Part shown: piece by piece, positions 1-12,300 of the stretch | How positions within the stretch are numbered: the first letter of the stretch is position 1 | How the letters are laid out: each line of letters opens with the position of its first letter | Assembly: GCA_947034885.2 (NCBI GenBank) | Contig: OX344751.2 | Location: 7,254,001-7,318,000 of the forward strand | DNA from: Thuidium tamariscinum | Lineage: Eukaryota; Streptophyta; Bryopsida; Hypnales; Thuidiaceae | Direction of reading: 5' to 3' | Length of the DNA: 64,000 nucleotides | Translations under genes and position numbers: made by a program | The notes under the pieces: model-generated | What the model saw: only the letters and a program-made list of their open reading frames with translations | What the model was told of the DNA's origin: nothing | Databases searched by the model: none

Positions 1-1393
1 TAGAAATCTCCATTCTCCAACCAAGATCTAAAACCTTGTGAGTCTTGGTTCCATAAGTTGGCAATAGTACAAAGACCCTACAATGTAAGTTCTTCACCTC
101 AAGACTCCATGAATCAAGAGTTGGATGCGGTGAAGGTCGTCCACCACTACAAACTTGAATTTAGGATCTCATTGACATTGGTAGGGGGCAATCAATGTGC
201 TTTGAGAAATATTGTGAGACAAATGTAACTTAGTTCTACACTCATAAACCTCTAGTCATTGAGGGTTGTTAAACCATGAGCCATGGTACGTAGGGAAGAA
301 AACAAAAAGGTACCTTTTAAAGTGGGCCTCGTCTTTGAGATCTTATTCCATAAATAACTTTAGATGCTTTTCTATACAACTCGAATGGCCTATAGTGAAC
401 CACTCTAGATAGCTATAAAGTAGTATAATGTTGATAAGGGACTACATTAACCTTTGTGACTCTACCAGCCAATGAAAATCGTTGATTGCTTCAATATGAG
501 AATTTTTTTTTTGACTTCATCGTGCAAGAAGTCATCAATATCAATAATATCTAAAGTGATGCCAAACATTTAATTCTCCACAATGGCTCAAAATGAGTCA
601 TTGTGGACAAATTGTAGTTGCAAAGGCTAGTTGTATAGGACACGTTTTTCTTCTAGTGAAAAGGGGTGTTAAGGAGCTTGGTTAATGGCCCTGTTCCGTC
701 TATGATGGTCTCTAAAGCTTTGAAAACCAATATGCAGTACTCTTTGTCCAATTAATGATAAGCCTTGTGGCTAAGCCAAATATCTAGAGTAGAGAAATTA
801 TATTGTATAAACCTTATTTCCAGCCTTTAATAGACATACCTATGTTTGTGTATTGAGATAGAAGTTGTTGGAGATTATTCTTGGATAGAGAAATGCCTTG
901 AATCCTTCTTGTTTGTTATTCAACAAAAATAAGCATACAAAGAGCTTCTCCCTAAATTAAGAAGAGATAAGGTGCCAAAGGGCAACCTTATTTCACATTG
1001 TGAGAAATGGAAAATGGATTGATAGCAATGTCGTTGAAGCATCATGACTAGATGTGAAAATGAACAAGGTATGCTAATTTGCTTCATCATACAAAAGAGG
1101 AACTTCCACGAAATATCATTATAAGCCTTTATAAAGTCCAATTTGACAAAAATTAAGTTTTCATTAGATTCATGGGCCAAGTCTATTTTTTAATGTTGGA
1201 GCAATATGTTGGCTAGAATGTATCTTGTTGGTAGAAAGGCAAATTGTTCTTGACTAATAACATCCTTTAGGAGACTCTACAATCTAATTTACATGGCTTT
1301 TGCAATGATTTTATACAGCACACTAAGTTACGTTATTAGGTGCCAATTAGATAGGTTTGCTAGATTACTTGATTTTAAAATTAAAAGAGACAT
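1..1393 (-). mobile_element. LINE (non-LTR retrotransposon) reverse transcriptase fragment, decayed
   Basis: Conceptual translation of the minus strand gives a plant-LINE reverse transcriptase in the expected order. From about 1390 down: a piece like LSVLYKIIAKAM, then SQEQFAFLPTRYILANILLQH (about 1290-1190), then the motif A region FVKLDFIKAYNDISWKF (about 1160-1100), then GCPLAPYLFLI followed by GEAL (about 985-930), then thumb-like sequence towards position 1. The frame changes and in-frame stops occur several times, so it is a dead copy. It runs off the left edge of the window; the 5' part (endonuclease) is not seen above 1393, where a CACTA-like relic lies. The family is clear from the motif order; the clade is not assigned. 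Confidence 0.82.
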
Positions 1394-1517
1394 TACTACA
1401 AGAGAAAGGAGTGTTTTAAATATAGTCTTAGAGATAAGATTTTAAGTAATGACCTTTTTAGGAGATTTTCAATATAAAATTTATTAGATATACATGTCTT
1501 TCTAGTAAAAAATTTAC
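1394..1517. mobile_element. Relic of a CACTA-type MITE, one end only
   Basis: The stretch beginning ACTACAAGAGAAAGGAGTG is the same family as the intact MITE at 44338-44541: both continue with a TTTTAA(A/G)TATAGTC block, then TAAGT(A/G)ATGACCT and a similar interior. The opposite terminal repeat is not recognisable. It lies at the edge of the LINE fragment, so it may have inserted in it. Confidence 0.55.
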
Positions 1518-1619
1518 TAGATTGTGGGTGCATACACCTTAATTCTTGAAAGATTAGCCTTGGTGATTGTGAAATCCTCCATTTTGATAATGCGGGAGTC
1601 AATGGTTTAAAAAAAATCC

Positions 1620-1770
1620 AAGGTACTTAATGGGAGTCAAAGTACTATAGAAAATCTCTTCTTTTCACTAAAAGTTTCGAGGATGAATAGTTGCACTATT
1701 ATTCTACATACAAAGATCCTTTGTCATCCATTTGACACCAAATGTCCTTGTCAACGTTTTAGGGTTAAAC
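1620..1770. repeat. Fragment related to the 38868-39087 TTAA element
   Basis: The order of short blocks matches 38945-39091: GGAGTCAAAGTACT, AGAAAATCTCTTC, GAGGATGAATAGTTGCA, GATCCTTTGTCAT, CACCAAATGTCC, and a final AGGGTTAA. Only this end of the element is found here. Confidence 0.55.
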
Positions 1771-2194
1771 AAAGTTTGAGTAGAAAGTAGAAAATAACTA
1801 AGCTTAAACTACCATATGTATAGGTCAATTTGTAAATAAGTAGGCAAATTCTGGATCATGGCTGAAATTTTAAAAAATTCTACAACTATTTTTGACAATT
1901 TAAAAAAATTGCAAGAGAAAATTTGAGAAAATTTTGTCTATTTTTGAAAATAAGAGAAAATTAGGAAAATCTAAACAAGTTGCCAAATTGTTGAAATGTG
2001 AAAAATAAATTATTTTGACAACAAGGTCCCAAATTAGACCTAAATGTACGATAAGCTGATCAAATAAATCAATTTCAAAGCACAACCAAGTTAAGGTAAA
2101 ATAGCCCATTATGGACTTTTTACCCATTACAAACTCCTAGGAATGAGTCCATTACAATTTTCTTCTAGAGAATGAAATTTTGGCCATAATCAAT

Positions 2195-2550
2195 GTCTTA
2201 TCTAATTGGAATGGGGTGATTAGTGACCATAATAGGAACTTTCAGCTTTTTAGTGATAATTCTTTATAGGAAGTGACTCTTTCAAGCCTTTTATATTAAA
2301 AAATATTTTGACTGCATTAGGTGAATAAGATGACCATTATAGATATAGTTTAGTTGGTTTTGGGGTAGTCTAAAAATCATGATGGGTGGAACACTTCAAA
2401 AATTTAGAACAAATTCACACTTTGTCCAAAAAATATAGTTTCAATTGCTCTCATCATTTCTATCACTTGTCCACATGTGGAAAAAAATTAGAAGATTTCA
2501 ACAATGACAAGAGGGCAAACTCATTTGGTTTGTAATGGGCTGTTTTACCT
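2195..2550. repeat. Dispersed repeat, paralogous to 61640-61797 plus 62825-63055
   Basis: Shared blocks include GGGGTGATTAGTGACCATAAT (with differences), GGTGAATAAGATGACC, ACTTTGTCC, ATATAGTTTCAATT, GAGGGCAAACT and TGTAATGGG. The left copy lacks the 1027 bp element present at 61798-62824, so it serves as a related empty site. 1771-2194 is AT-rich sequence in which nothing was recognised. Confidence 0.6.
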
Positions 2551-2553
2551 TAA

Positions 2554-3190
2554 CCTCTAAATGCCTAAGGCACCATAATCTGGTGTTTGCAAAACTTTGA
2601 AGTTAAATAAAATTTAATCAAGTTTCTATTTTTAGCAATATGATATTTTTGGAAAGTTCTTCATGTAGTCTAGTTTTAGCATCAAAAATCCAATCTTGAA
2701 AATAACTAATAGTGATTTTTCAATTCAAGATTTTGTGCAAGGGTATCCATTGCAATCTTGACCTCTTGTAGTGTTGAGAACTCTTGGAAATGAGCCTCAA
2801 ACACACTAGATCTTGGATCAAAAATCACATTCAAAATTCATTTAAAAAAATTACAGAGTAGTTTTTAAGAAGCCATAGATTGATTGGGGTTATACATGTC
2901 AGGCCCTTTAACCTCATACTTTTTTGGTCACCATTGTTTTAGACTTGACTTGTGAAAAGAAAATTGAAAGTTTTTTGTAGTTTTAACACCCTCACGATCA
3001 AACATTATAATCTTTCACTCCGTAAGTGATATTGTTGTGTTTTCTTTTCCCATGAGATCTCTAACATGTCTAGTTTGAATTTGTACAGTTACAACTCAAA
3101 AAAATTGATACAACTTATCAAAGTGTTGGCATTTTGTTGAATATAGAGCAAATTCCAAGACACTCAAAACAGGCCTTGGGCATTTAGGGG
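2554..3190. mobile_element. TTAA-target non-autonomous DNA transposon (637 bp)
   Basis: Flanked by TTAA on both sides (2550-2553 and 3191-3194). Terminal inverted repeats are good over about 18 bp: left CCTCTAAATGCCTAAGGC, right (reverse complement) CCCCTAAATGCCCAAGGC. No coding capacity. A TTAA duplication is typical of piggyBac and Kolobok superfamilies; which one applies cannot be told without a transposase. Its right end marks the change to the GC-richer 5' region of the TPXL gene. Confidence 0.75.
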
Positions 3191-3194
3191 TTAA

Positions 3195-3712
3195 TGTGAC
3201 GAGCTCGGCGACAAACAACTTCGAAGCCACTGACCGCTGAAGTCGGATACTGAAGTTTGCACTGACAAATCGACCCACCATAGGGGCGGGTAATCTCTGC
3301 AACGACCCGCCATAACCCCGGGTAGTCCCCCTCCACGACACAACGACCCAACCCTTCCCCGGGTCGCCCCCAATACGCCTTCAACGGTCAAGGAAGTAGC
3401 CGTTCAGCCCTCCCCTCTTCAAGCTCCCCCTAACAGAAACGGGACCACCCTCCTTCCCATATCACTCCACATGTAGGAATCGATCAGCAATCCCCGCTGC
3501 CCGCACAGATTTCGAGCTCTCGTTGCCGCATTTTACGATCCATTTGCTCTTTGAGATCAGGTTTTGAGAATGTACCGAAGCGGAGGAATGTGATTCGAAG
3601 CTTACTTAGCATGTTGACTTGGAGGTGTGTGTTCTTCTGAAAACTGGGCTCCGTTTGAGTCGTGGAGGTGGTGGAAGAGGTGTGAGAGCTTGAAGGAGAC
3701 GAGCCTGAAGGA
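3195..3712 (+). promoter_or_regulatory. Presumed promoter and 5' UTR of the TPXL gene
   Basis: Base composition changes sharply after the TTAA element: this block is GC-rich, with runs such as CCCGGGTAGTCCCCC, and is not repeated elsewhere in the window. It leads directly to the first coding exon. No clear TATA box was identified. The reading frames in it are short and overlap on the other strand, which fits GC-rich non-coding sequence. Confidence 0.5.
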
Positions 3713-6700
3713 ATGGGGTCGATTGATTCGGCGTTTGGTGCGAACTCGGAAGGTGGATTTGAGCCTGATGACTTCTACGAGAGCTTCCTGGCGCCCAAGT
3801 TTCATGACTTCACTGCGCCGGAGGAGCCCATTGATCCTGATGCGTACTTCTTGTCGCAGCCCGGTATGTCTAATTTCCAGCATTTGCACACATTTGACTG
3901 ATGGGCATGCAATTTGGTACGATTTTGGCATTTGAATGTCTGCTGGTATTCCTACAGCTAGACTTGGGGTTCTGGAGTTTGATAGATTAGAATGTGCAGG
4001 TGTTTGGATTTACACTCTATAATCTTAACTCTTGAAGTTCAAATCTCAAATTCTGGAATTAGCTTGAATCTTCAGTGAATGATTGAGCTCAGTGGATGAT
4101 AGAATGTAGAACGTAGTTTTGGAGAAGTTCATATGAAGAGGTTTGGGTGTGCATCTATCTTGGGAGTCGATGTTGAAGATTTCGGGATTGTGAGCTGAGC
4201 TACTGTTTTCATGTTGATTGTGGTTGAAATTCTGCTGAGATTTTTAGGTATTGGTTTTTCTGGTAAAGACAGAAGGAATGCGCTGTTCTGAATTTTGACT
4301 GTGAAGGTGTTTGATGACATATTGTGTTCTTTGATTGAGAGCACGTAGAATTGTGATGCTGACCCTGGTCAATTTGCAGGGATGCTAAAGAAAGCGTCTG
4401 CTATAGAGGAGGTGAAGACCGTTGCCCCCAAAATTCATAAGGTGAAGTTTTCTCCTTGTATTTTGTACAGGCACATTTCTTTTATTTTTTCCGAAATTCG
4501 TCAATGTGACATAGGCCGAGTAAATTGGAAATTCTAAGATGTCATTGTATAGAAGATTTGTATTAATGAGGTTGCAATTTCTGTAATCTTGCTCTGCTTT
4601 GTTTGCTACATGTCGTGCCGAATGGCTTCCTCGGCGTTACTCTGATACCGTTCTTGTGGTTGATGATTCAGGTCGCCGCGCAGGACGCTCCAAAGACGGC
4701 CCCCATTGGCCAGCAACAAGTACCTCCCAAGTCACCAGTGGGTGCTGAGAAGACAGTCAGGTCTCTAACTAGATCTCTCTCTTCCTTGCTCCCCCATGCT
4801 AAATCCAATCTCACAGTCCTCTATAGATTATCTTCTGTTTGTACATGCTGGTCCTCTGAGCTTCTGAGGGAGCCCTAACAAGTCATCGTCTTTTATATTT
4901 TCCTCGTGATCATCTTGAGTTGATGAAATAGCTTCTAGAGCTCTCTAGGGTGAATGTGTTCATTTTCCGCAGTGAAAGCTCAACTTGTGCTTTCCTGTCC
5001 TTTTAGTACCCGGATTTAGATTAAACGTGGGGTACATGTACATACCGTAAGGCGTTGTGATTTTCATTTTTTGGAAGAGGTTCAACAATTGAATATTACC
5101 TCACCTATCTGAAGGTAGTAGGATACTGTCGACTGTTGGATGCTTGTAACACCCTTGATGAAATAAACAACTTGCCCACTTATACTATTCTCTGGCTCTT
5201 TTACTTGAATCCAAGTTCGTGTTCTCAACGTTGATGAGCTTTCATTTCCATATTCCATTTTGGAACTGATTCTCCTTCAGAATTGCCAGTTTGAAGTTTT
5301 CACAAATTGTTTGTTCGAGGTTCAACAGTTCTTCCCGTGCTACTTATGTTGATCTATATGCTATGGTGATGGACATAAGTCCCACGTCTTTTGATTATCG
5401 TTTTTGTTCGGACTTGCATGCTGTAGTAGAGAGCTCAGGTTGACCTCCGTCATAATCCTCAGAAGTTGACCGAGCTGGTTGCATTTGCAGAGTCGGTAGC
5501 GCCAAGAAAACTAAGTTACTGTCAAGTCCACTGACAAGCAAAAGTTTGAAAAACGGAACCAACAGCCCTGCCCAGCAGCAGCAGCAGCTCCCGATGCTAG
5601 AGAAATCCCTGAAACCCACGTCTCTTGCCAAGAAGTTGCAGGCATCCGAAAACGACGACCCCAATTCTCCCCTTCAAAGTCCTGATGTGAAGGCTGTCAA
5701 GCCGGCTCTCGCTCGTCAACGAAGCCAGAAGGTCACACAAGAAGTAGAGAAGCCAGCGCTCACTCGTCAGCGCAGCCAGAAGTACGTGGAGGCAACGAAA
5801 GCAACCGTCCTTCCACATTCGGATTCAAGCGAGAGTAGCAACTCCGAGAAGGAGAGTGACCAGGGGAAGGGAACTCCTCGTAAGAAGGAGCATTTGAAGA
5901 CAGCAGTGGTAAGCAACGGTGGAGCTGTGAAGTCCTTGAAACAGGACTCGACATCCTCCGTGAAAGAGACCGTTTTAAACCACCCAGAAGTAAAGAGATG
6001 CCAAGAGATTGCAGGGTCGCCATTCAGTGGCCATCATTGCAAGCACCCTCGATGTGCTGCCAATGACCCCAACTTTGCGTCTCCAGTGGCGACTAAGAAG
6101 TACCTCATGGCGAAGAAAGGGACGCCGGGATCCATCAGAAAGGCCGCAACCCCTACTCATGATGCCGGAGTAGATGTGTCATCCGAGAATTCTTATCAAC
6201 TCTCGGATGCTGTCGAAGAGCCTCTTGGAAATGGAAATGGAAACGACTGCGATGTTCCTAAGGCGAAGGGCCACAGACAGGTGGCCCTTGTAGATGCCTT
6301 TAACAAGATTACTCTGGAGCAGGTCACTGTGTCTACGCAGGTCACTGTGACGACGACAATATCTAACACTAAGGAGGTCACGTCGGAGGTTCCTTCGGAG
6401 GGAGACGAAAAGAAGTCACTGTCTGCTGATGATATTAGAGACTGGTCACGAAACTCTGTGAACCTTGAAGAGAAAACTGCCAGCAGCAGCTCGGAGAGTT
6501 TGGTCGCAGCGACTGCTGAATCCAGTAGGGATTCAAAGTCATCTGCAGCAGCATTATTCCTGCAGGTGGCCAGTGACTGTTTGGAAAATATGGACTTGAG
6601 CAAATTAACCGTGCCACCAACCAAAACTGCAGGGATAAAGAGGTGAGCATCTTCGTACTCTAACATTTCCAAACCTTTCAATAACTTCATTATTAGGCTT

Positions 6701-8575
6701 TAAATAAGCTAATATTTCTTTCATTTTGATCTGTGCGCAGGAAAAGTAACGAGTTGTTGCCGACGGCAGCCAGCAAGAAGGCAAATTGTGCTGCTGACGG
6801 GAACAGCAAGTCAAATCCTACGAAGGTATGCGTAGCATCAGCTTCTCTTGGTTGAATATCCACGGAACTTCGTAAGACGCTTGTTTGTTAAATCATGATT
6901 GAGCAAGGAACCGAAGACGGTTCTCGTCTTAGCAGCTTTGAGCAGTTTATAGGGGACTATTCTCTGTCCATTTTATTTCTTCATTGACGAACTCAAGCAG
7001 TGTTGTTCAATGATTCTGCTGGTTTAAGATTTGGTCACGATTGAACTATACTTTCGAAGTATGATTGATTGAATTTGCCGCCCGTAGTTCATATTTCTCA
7101 CTGTACCCTCTCATCTACTTCGTGCAGATCGCGCAAGCGAATGACTCCGCAGCTTCGAAGGCAGCAAAGATGAAGTTGAGACGACTTTCAGTCGCCCGGA
7201 GACTTTCAGTTGTCCGGAGTAAACCCGGCGTGACGAATCCACGACCTTTCCGGTTGCGCACTCAGGTTAGTGTCTGCAATCTTTTGTAACCTCCTACGAC
7301 GAACATCTTTGGAGTCTTTGATGGTACTTTTTCCTGAAATCTTGTGTTGAAGTTCTAAATCTTGTTTGTCACTGTGCGCAGGAGAGGGGTGCCATGAAAG
7401 AGAAGGAATTTATCAAGAAAGTGGAGGAATACAAAGCTGCCAAGGAAGGATTTCACTCTGCGTTTCAAGGCTTGGCAGCCGTGGATCCAAAGGTAAGTCC
7501 ATCCATCATTCGTACAGTGTAAAGTACAGAATCCGTAACTATTGTATTACTTCTGTAGTTGAGTTGCACGGATCTGAACAGCACCGGTGCTCTCTTGTCT
7601 CTCTTTCTCCGTGGAATTTTTTCTCATTCGTGGTTCACACTACAGATCCCAGGGAAATTCTTAAAATCCGGACATGTGTTTTCTGCTCAACGGGCTGAAC
7701 CTAAGGTAGGAATCTACAAACTGTGATTCAACTCCGGCAGGTATTATAGTTTCCACTACCCTCACACGAAAGCACACTGAATGTTGTGTAAGTATTCATT
7801 TCACTGACAGAAGCTGTTGGTTTTCAGGATGACAAGGAGGTCATGAAACCTTCGATTCCTGTAGCTCATAAGACATCCCACTTCGACCATCCGTTTAAGC
7901 CTCACAGGTGACTGCACATTTTCATTTCTTTTCTGTGTAACAGGAGAATTCTTGCATTTTGTAGAGGGTACTTTTTGCGCCAATCCAAGCACGCAACCAA
8001 GTTGTTCCTCACTTTAGAGCTGTGGGAAGATCACTTTGTATTCGATTAAACCTTTAACCCTTTAATGCCTCATTTCTTTCTCGAGTGTCAATATATTTTT
8101 GCTAATGAACATCTACACTAGTTACCTGAAAAACATCAGATCGGTCAAAAAGAATGATTATCATTTAGGGATTAAGTATTGCTCTGGATGAATGAGGTAT
8201 TTAGACAAAACATGGACGGTATCCAGAATTGATTTCGAAGTGCTCAGAGGTTAATACAAAATTCATCACAATTTATATGAATGTTATGCAATTTCGAAGT
8301 GTCAGGTTGCAGATCCATTTAAGTATCTCTAGAGAACCCCATTTTTATGTGAAATTCGTACATTCCGCCAAGTTCTCCTCACACCACTTGCTAATTGAAG
8401 GGCAGTCAAGTTCATGAAAAGATGTGTTGCTGTACCTTAGATGGGTGGTAACTAACCATATTCTCCCTTTCACCGCAGGTCTACCAAGAAGCTCACAGTA
8501 CCTTTAGAGCCCAAATTCCACACCGTTAGAGGGAGTAGACATTGTCCATCGCACGTACTTGTTCCATCAGCGTAA
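3713..8575 (+). CDS. TPX2-like (TPXL) microtubule-associated protein, 654 aa, 9 coding exons
   Basis: Coding exons: 3713-3863, 4380-4441, 4672-4760, 5491-6642, 6741-6825, 7128-7265, 7382-7492, 7828-7907, 8479-8575. All introns are GT-AG and phases agree throughout. The N-terminus has an Aurora-binding-like motif seen in TPX2/TPXL proteins (FLAPKFHDFTAPEEP, about residues 25-39). The C-terminus has TPX2-family sequence: NPRPFRLRTQERG (about 550-562), a basic helical stretch EFIKKVEEYKAAKE, then PVAHKTSHFDHPFKPHRSTK and KKLTVPLEPKFHTVR (about 626-640). The large exon 4 encodes a Lys/Ser-rich, low-complexity middle with a Gln run and a duplicated KPAL(A/T)RQRSQK block. Family members bind microtubules and activate or place Aurora kinase; that role is inferred. 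The start is the first ATG with this motif in frame. A WVD2-like (WDL) assignment is the main alternative. Confidence 0.82.
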
Positions 8576-9350
8576 AGCTGCAATTTGCCCGGAACAGTCT
8601 TTTTCCAGTTTTGTTCAAGCCAATTCTGCCAATATGCCGTTGACAAGTAGTAGGGTTTGATGTAGTTATCATGTATAATAGCACCATTTATCATCAATTG
8701 CAGAACTTAGTTGTCTGCTTGCATTTGCCAATCATCGTTGTTATACTGTCATGCATTTTTTCTCACCTCTTCAAACCTATTATTTCTGCGAATTCTCTCT
8801 TTGGAAATCATAGTGCAGACCTTAATTTTGTGCAGAATGCTACTTCTTTACGAATGGACTTCATTGAATGTTGCCATTGCTTCGAAGTTGAATATGAGAA
8901 CTGGTTGTCTCCGATTATATTTCATTATTTTTTGTATAAACCACCATTTGACACTCACTCTTGAGCAGCCACAGCCGCTTCTGTTTGCTACTGCGTTGCG
9001 TTTGCCCAATACTCTGCAGTACCCATATCTTCGTAAACCCTAAAGATGCTCCTTGAAGATAATCTTTCTTGTCCGAAACTGAAATTTGATGTGATATGGT
9101 TTCAATAAAGTGCACAGAAACGTCGATGTGAGCATGTGATCTATTTCTTGAGGAAAATATACGAAATTGCCGATGGAAGAGCTTGCAAGCAACGGCTTGA
9201 CAATGTGCGAACAGAATTGATATTGAGGCGAATTTCAAATTTTAGTGAGAAAAGTGCAAACTGGAAATAGGGCTGTGCCAACGTACGAGGAAATTTCCTC
9301 CAAGTAAAACCTAAACTGCAGGAAGAAGAAACTGCTGCTGTTCTGAAAAT
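8576..9350 (+). other. 3' UTR of TPXL and 5' region of SYP7
   Basis: Short spacer between two genes on the same strand. It should hold the TPXL terminator and the SYP7 promoter. Near 9035-9043 there is AAACCCTAA, the plant telo-box promoter element, about 310 bp before the SYP7 ATG. AATAAAG at about 9104 could be a poly(A) signal for TPXL. No repeat or further gene was recognised. Confidence 0.5.
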
Positions 9351-12300
9351 ATGAGTACGATCGATTTGCTGACTCGGGTGAATGGTATAATCCGTAAGTA
9401 TGAGAAGTATGACGCCGACAAACCTAAGGACGGACCCGCAATCGCCAGCCACGACCATTTTCTTCGGCTGTATACAACTCTTGAGGATGACCTGAAAGAC
9501 ATCTTGAAGGTTTCGTTCGTTGGAAATTCGTTGGAAGCTGATTTCATTTTGTTGCATTTCCGTTTCTAGAAAATCCTCCTTGCCGGCTTTGCAATCTGAG
9601 GTTTCAGGAGCTCATAGGCAAACTCACTGCCGTTGGGTTGTTTGGGTAGAAAGTGGCGGATGCACAGAGCGAGAAGAACCGGGCTGTCATTGCCACTCTC
9701 AATGCGGAGGTCCGCCGCGCAAAAGCCGCCCTGCGCTTGGAGGTTCCCAAGCTCCACAAGCTTGCTCCCAAGAAGGCAAGCCTCCAAGACTGCCTTTCCT
9801 ACTATTCTCTGTGCAGATCGCTCCAATTCTGCTCCATGATCTATCAATCCCAACAGATGCTTCGTGATCCAGCACTGCAAATCCCGGCTGTAGAATCGAG
9901 GAGCCCAATTTAAGATAGGTCGAATGTTGTTTTTCACAGTTTTTGAGTCGGTCTTATCCGTAGTTTCTTTTGCCCAATTATATTGATTTTGGAATATCGT
10001 ATGGCCTTTGCTCTTCGCTGCTTTCACTGAGACAAAATTGGACTTCATCTGAAGTATTGAAAAGTCTCCATTCACCAAGTGGTGAACTTTGAACCTTCCC
10101 CTACAACAATCTAGAAACTTGCACAATCGAAAATTTTGCACATTTGTGTTTTGTGAAGCTACAAAACAACTGCAAGAAAACAAATGTCAGTAGATGGAGT
10201 ATTTTCACAATCAGCACAAATCAGAGCTCACCTTTATGGATAATAGAGACTCTAATTTACTGCACGGTGTATGGAGGCTCTACCTTACACGTTTCACAAT
10301 ATTATCCATTGAAATGCTCTATCGTAGCTTTGAAGCCTTGGCTGAATTGCGGTTGGCAGGTCAAAGGGGTGAAAGCGGAGGACATTGTGAATCGACCTAA
10401 CCTGGTGGTGGCCTTAGCTGCCCGAATCGAAGAGGTCCCTGACGGCGTCACAGCGAGCCGGAAGAGGAACAATGCCACCAAGGGCTCCCCAGTGGAGATT
10501 AAAATCGACAATTACAATAGTCCTGGTGAGTAACCCTAAACCTAAGCCTTAACCCTAAATCTTTGAATTGTAGGAAAAAGACGAGTGACAATTATCACTG
10601 AAATTTACTCCATGCGTCTGGAAATACATGTCCACCTTGAGAGTTGAGTCTCATGTTTTTTGGGTATTTTGAGTAAGGTATAGGCTCCATTGACCATACA
10701 GGTCAGCTTTGATTTGTGATCATTGTGAGAATACTTGATCTATTGAGATTTGTTTTTGAGCAATTGTTTTGTAGCTTAACTCAAAACATATGCGCAAAAT
10801 TTTACATGGTGCAAGTTTCTTGATTGTTGTCAGGAAAGGTTCAAAGTACACCTCTATACTTCTCCCTTACTGTATGGAGAATGGAGACCTTACATTAGGT
10901 CATATGGGGACTTTTTCTTGTCAGATTTCATACATGTTTTGATGCACACATACAATGTTCAGCATTGATCCTAGCGATATAGAATTTGGGTCCGCGTTGA
11001 TTACGTTTTTCATAATGTGATTAATGAAATTGGTGTCAAACATTTCTTACAACACGCTGTTGCCTACTCCCTCTGTCCTGAACTGGGAGTAGGCAACAGC
11101 GTCAATGAGAGATGCTGATTACGGGATTGCTTTGGTTGTCGAAGCTGATCTTACAACCGAGATTCATGTTTTATAAAACAGAGGACTTCATGCGGGTGGG
11201 TGCCGCTGGAGAGCATTCTGCGGAGTCGAAGGATTTTAGTACAGAGTATGAGCTTCGCAAGAAAAAGCAGGTAACTTCTCTTACTGATCGACTATTTCTC
11301 ACTGTTTTGACTACTGTCATTCCTCTTTAGGATGAGTGAAAATTCTTCAACACTTCAAGGACGAAGGATTTATGATTTTGAGATGACCGTTTTGATCGAT
11401 CATGTTATGGAATTTTGAACAAATTAGAATCGTCATATAAGTTTTTCTGAATTTCTTCGTGCTTAAAGGGTTAAGGTCTTCAATTTTGATTAGACGACGA
11501 TCGAGGATGAATAGCTGCAGGATTTCGGTTGTGGTTGTGATTTGGTCTTGTGATGTTGGTACTCTTTTTCAAAGTTAGCAAATTTGCCAAGGTCTTTCAC
11601 TTTTGATAGCCAATTTGGTGAAATATTTCAGATTCTTCAGAAGTTTTGTTGCAACTTGCTATACTTGGCACAGATCTGACTCATTTTGGCATTGTCTGGA
11701 ATAAACGCTGCACTGTAGACTTATCAAGCCTACCCCCACCCACCCACCCACCCCCAAAAAACTATTGATATTGTTGAGAATTTTCTCTTCTAGCCATGAA
11801 CTTTTGTAAATTTTTGCCATTGATTTTATCTGACGTAGGAGGAAGGATTGCTGGTGATAGAGCACGGCCTGGATACTCTGAAGAATTTGGCTCAAGACAT
11901 CGGTGAGGTAAAACAACGTTCTGCTCTCTTTCTTTGAGATCCTTTACTCTGGAGATATCGCTGTTGAGAAGTTAGAATTATGGATTTCATTTAAGGACGT
12001 GTTTATCAAGAATAATTTGCTAGTTGATAATAAGGTAGTACCTTTTATTTTTGGATCTGTATTGCAAAAATCCAACCGTAGGATTATGAGATCACGCTGT
12101 GTTTGTCCTCCCATTAAATATAAACTCATTAGAATCTACAACGATAGCCCATCACCTCTCAGCCACTGAGACTCGGCCACATCACCTTTGACACCATTCA
12201 TTGGCATTATGAGTGCATCACCCCATTCTAGAGCAATAGGGAACCAACGTCCTCCCAATGTTCACAATACTAAGTTTCTTAAAACTATTTCAGAGTAGAA

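Noticed and set aside
3096-3391. Three overlapping minus-strand frames of 66-81 codons
   Set aside because: They lie in the GC-rich 5' region of TPXL, overlap each other in different frames and show no domain.
3602-3935. Frames of 102 and 109 codons overlapping TPXL exon 1
   Set aside because: Shadows of the coding exon; the exon 1 frame carries the conserved APKFHDFT motif.
8054-8180. Possible small TTAA element in a TPXL intron (TTAACCCTTTAATGCC and TCATTTAGGGATTAAG)
   Set aside because: The ends resemble the TTAA family, but the inverted repeat is weak and the right TTAA is not exact.
8671-9043. Two plus-strand frames of about 100 codons between TPXL and SYP7
   Set aside because: Hydrophobic, Cys/His-rich random composition, no domain, overlapping frames; most likely UTR and promoter.
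9566-10183. Minus-strand frame of 205 codons
   Set aside because: It runs antisense to SYP7 exon 2 and its intron; no family resemblance.
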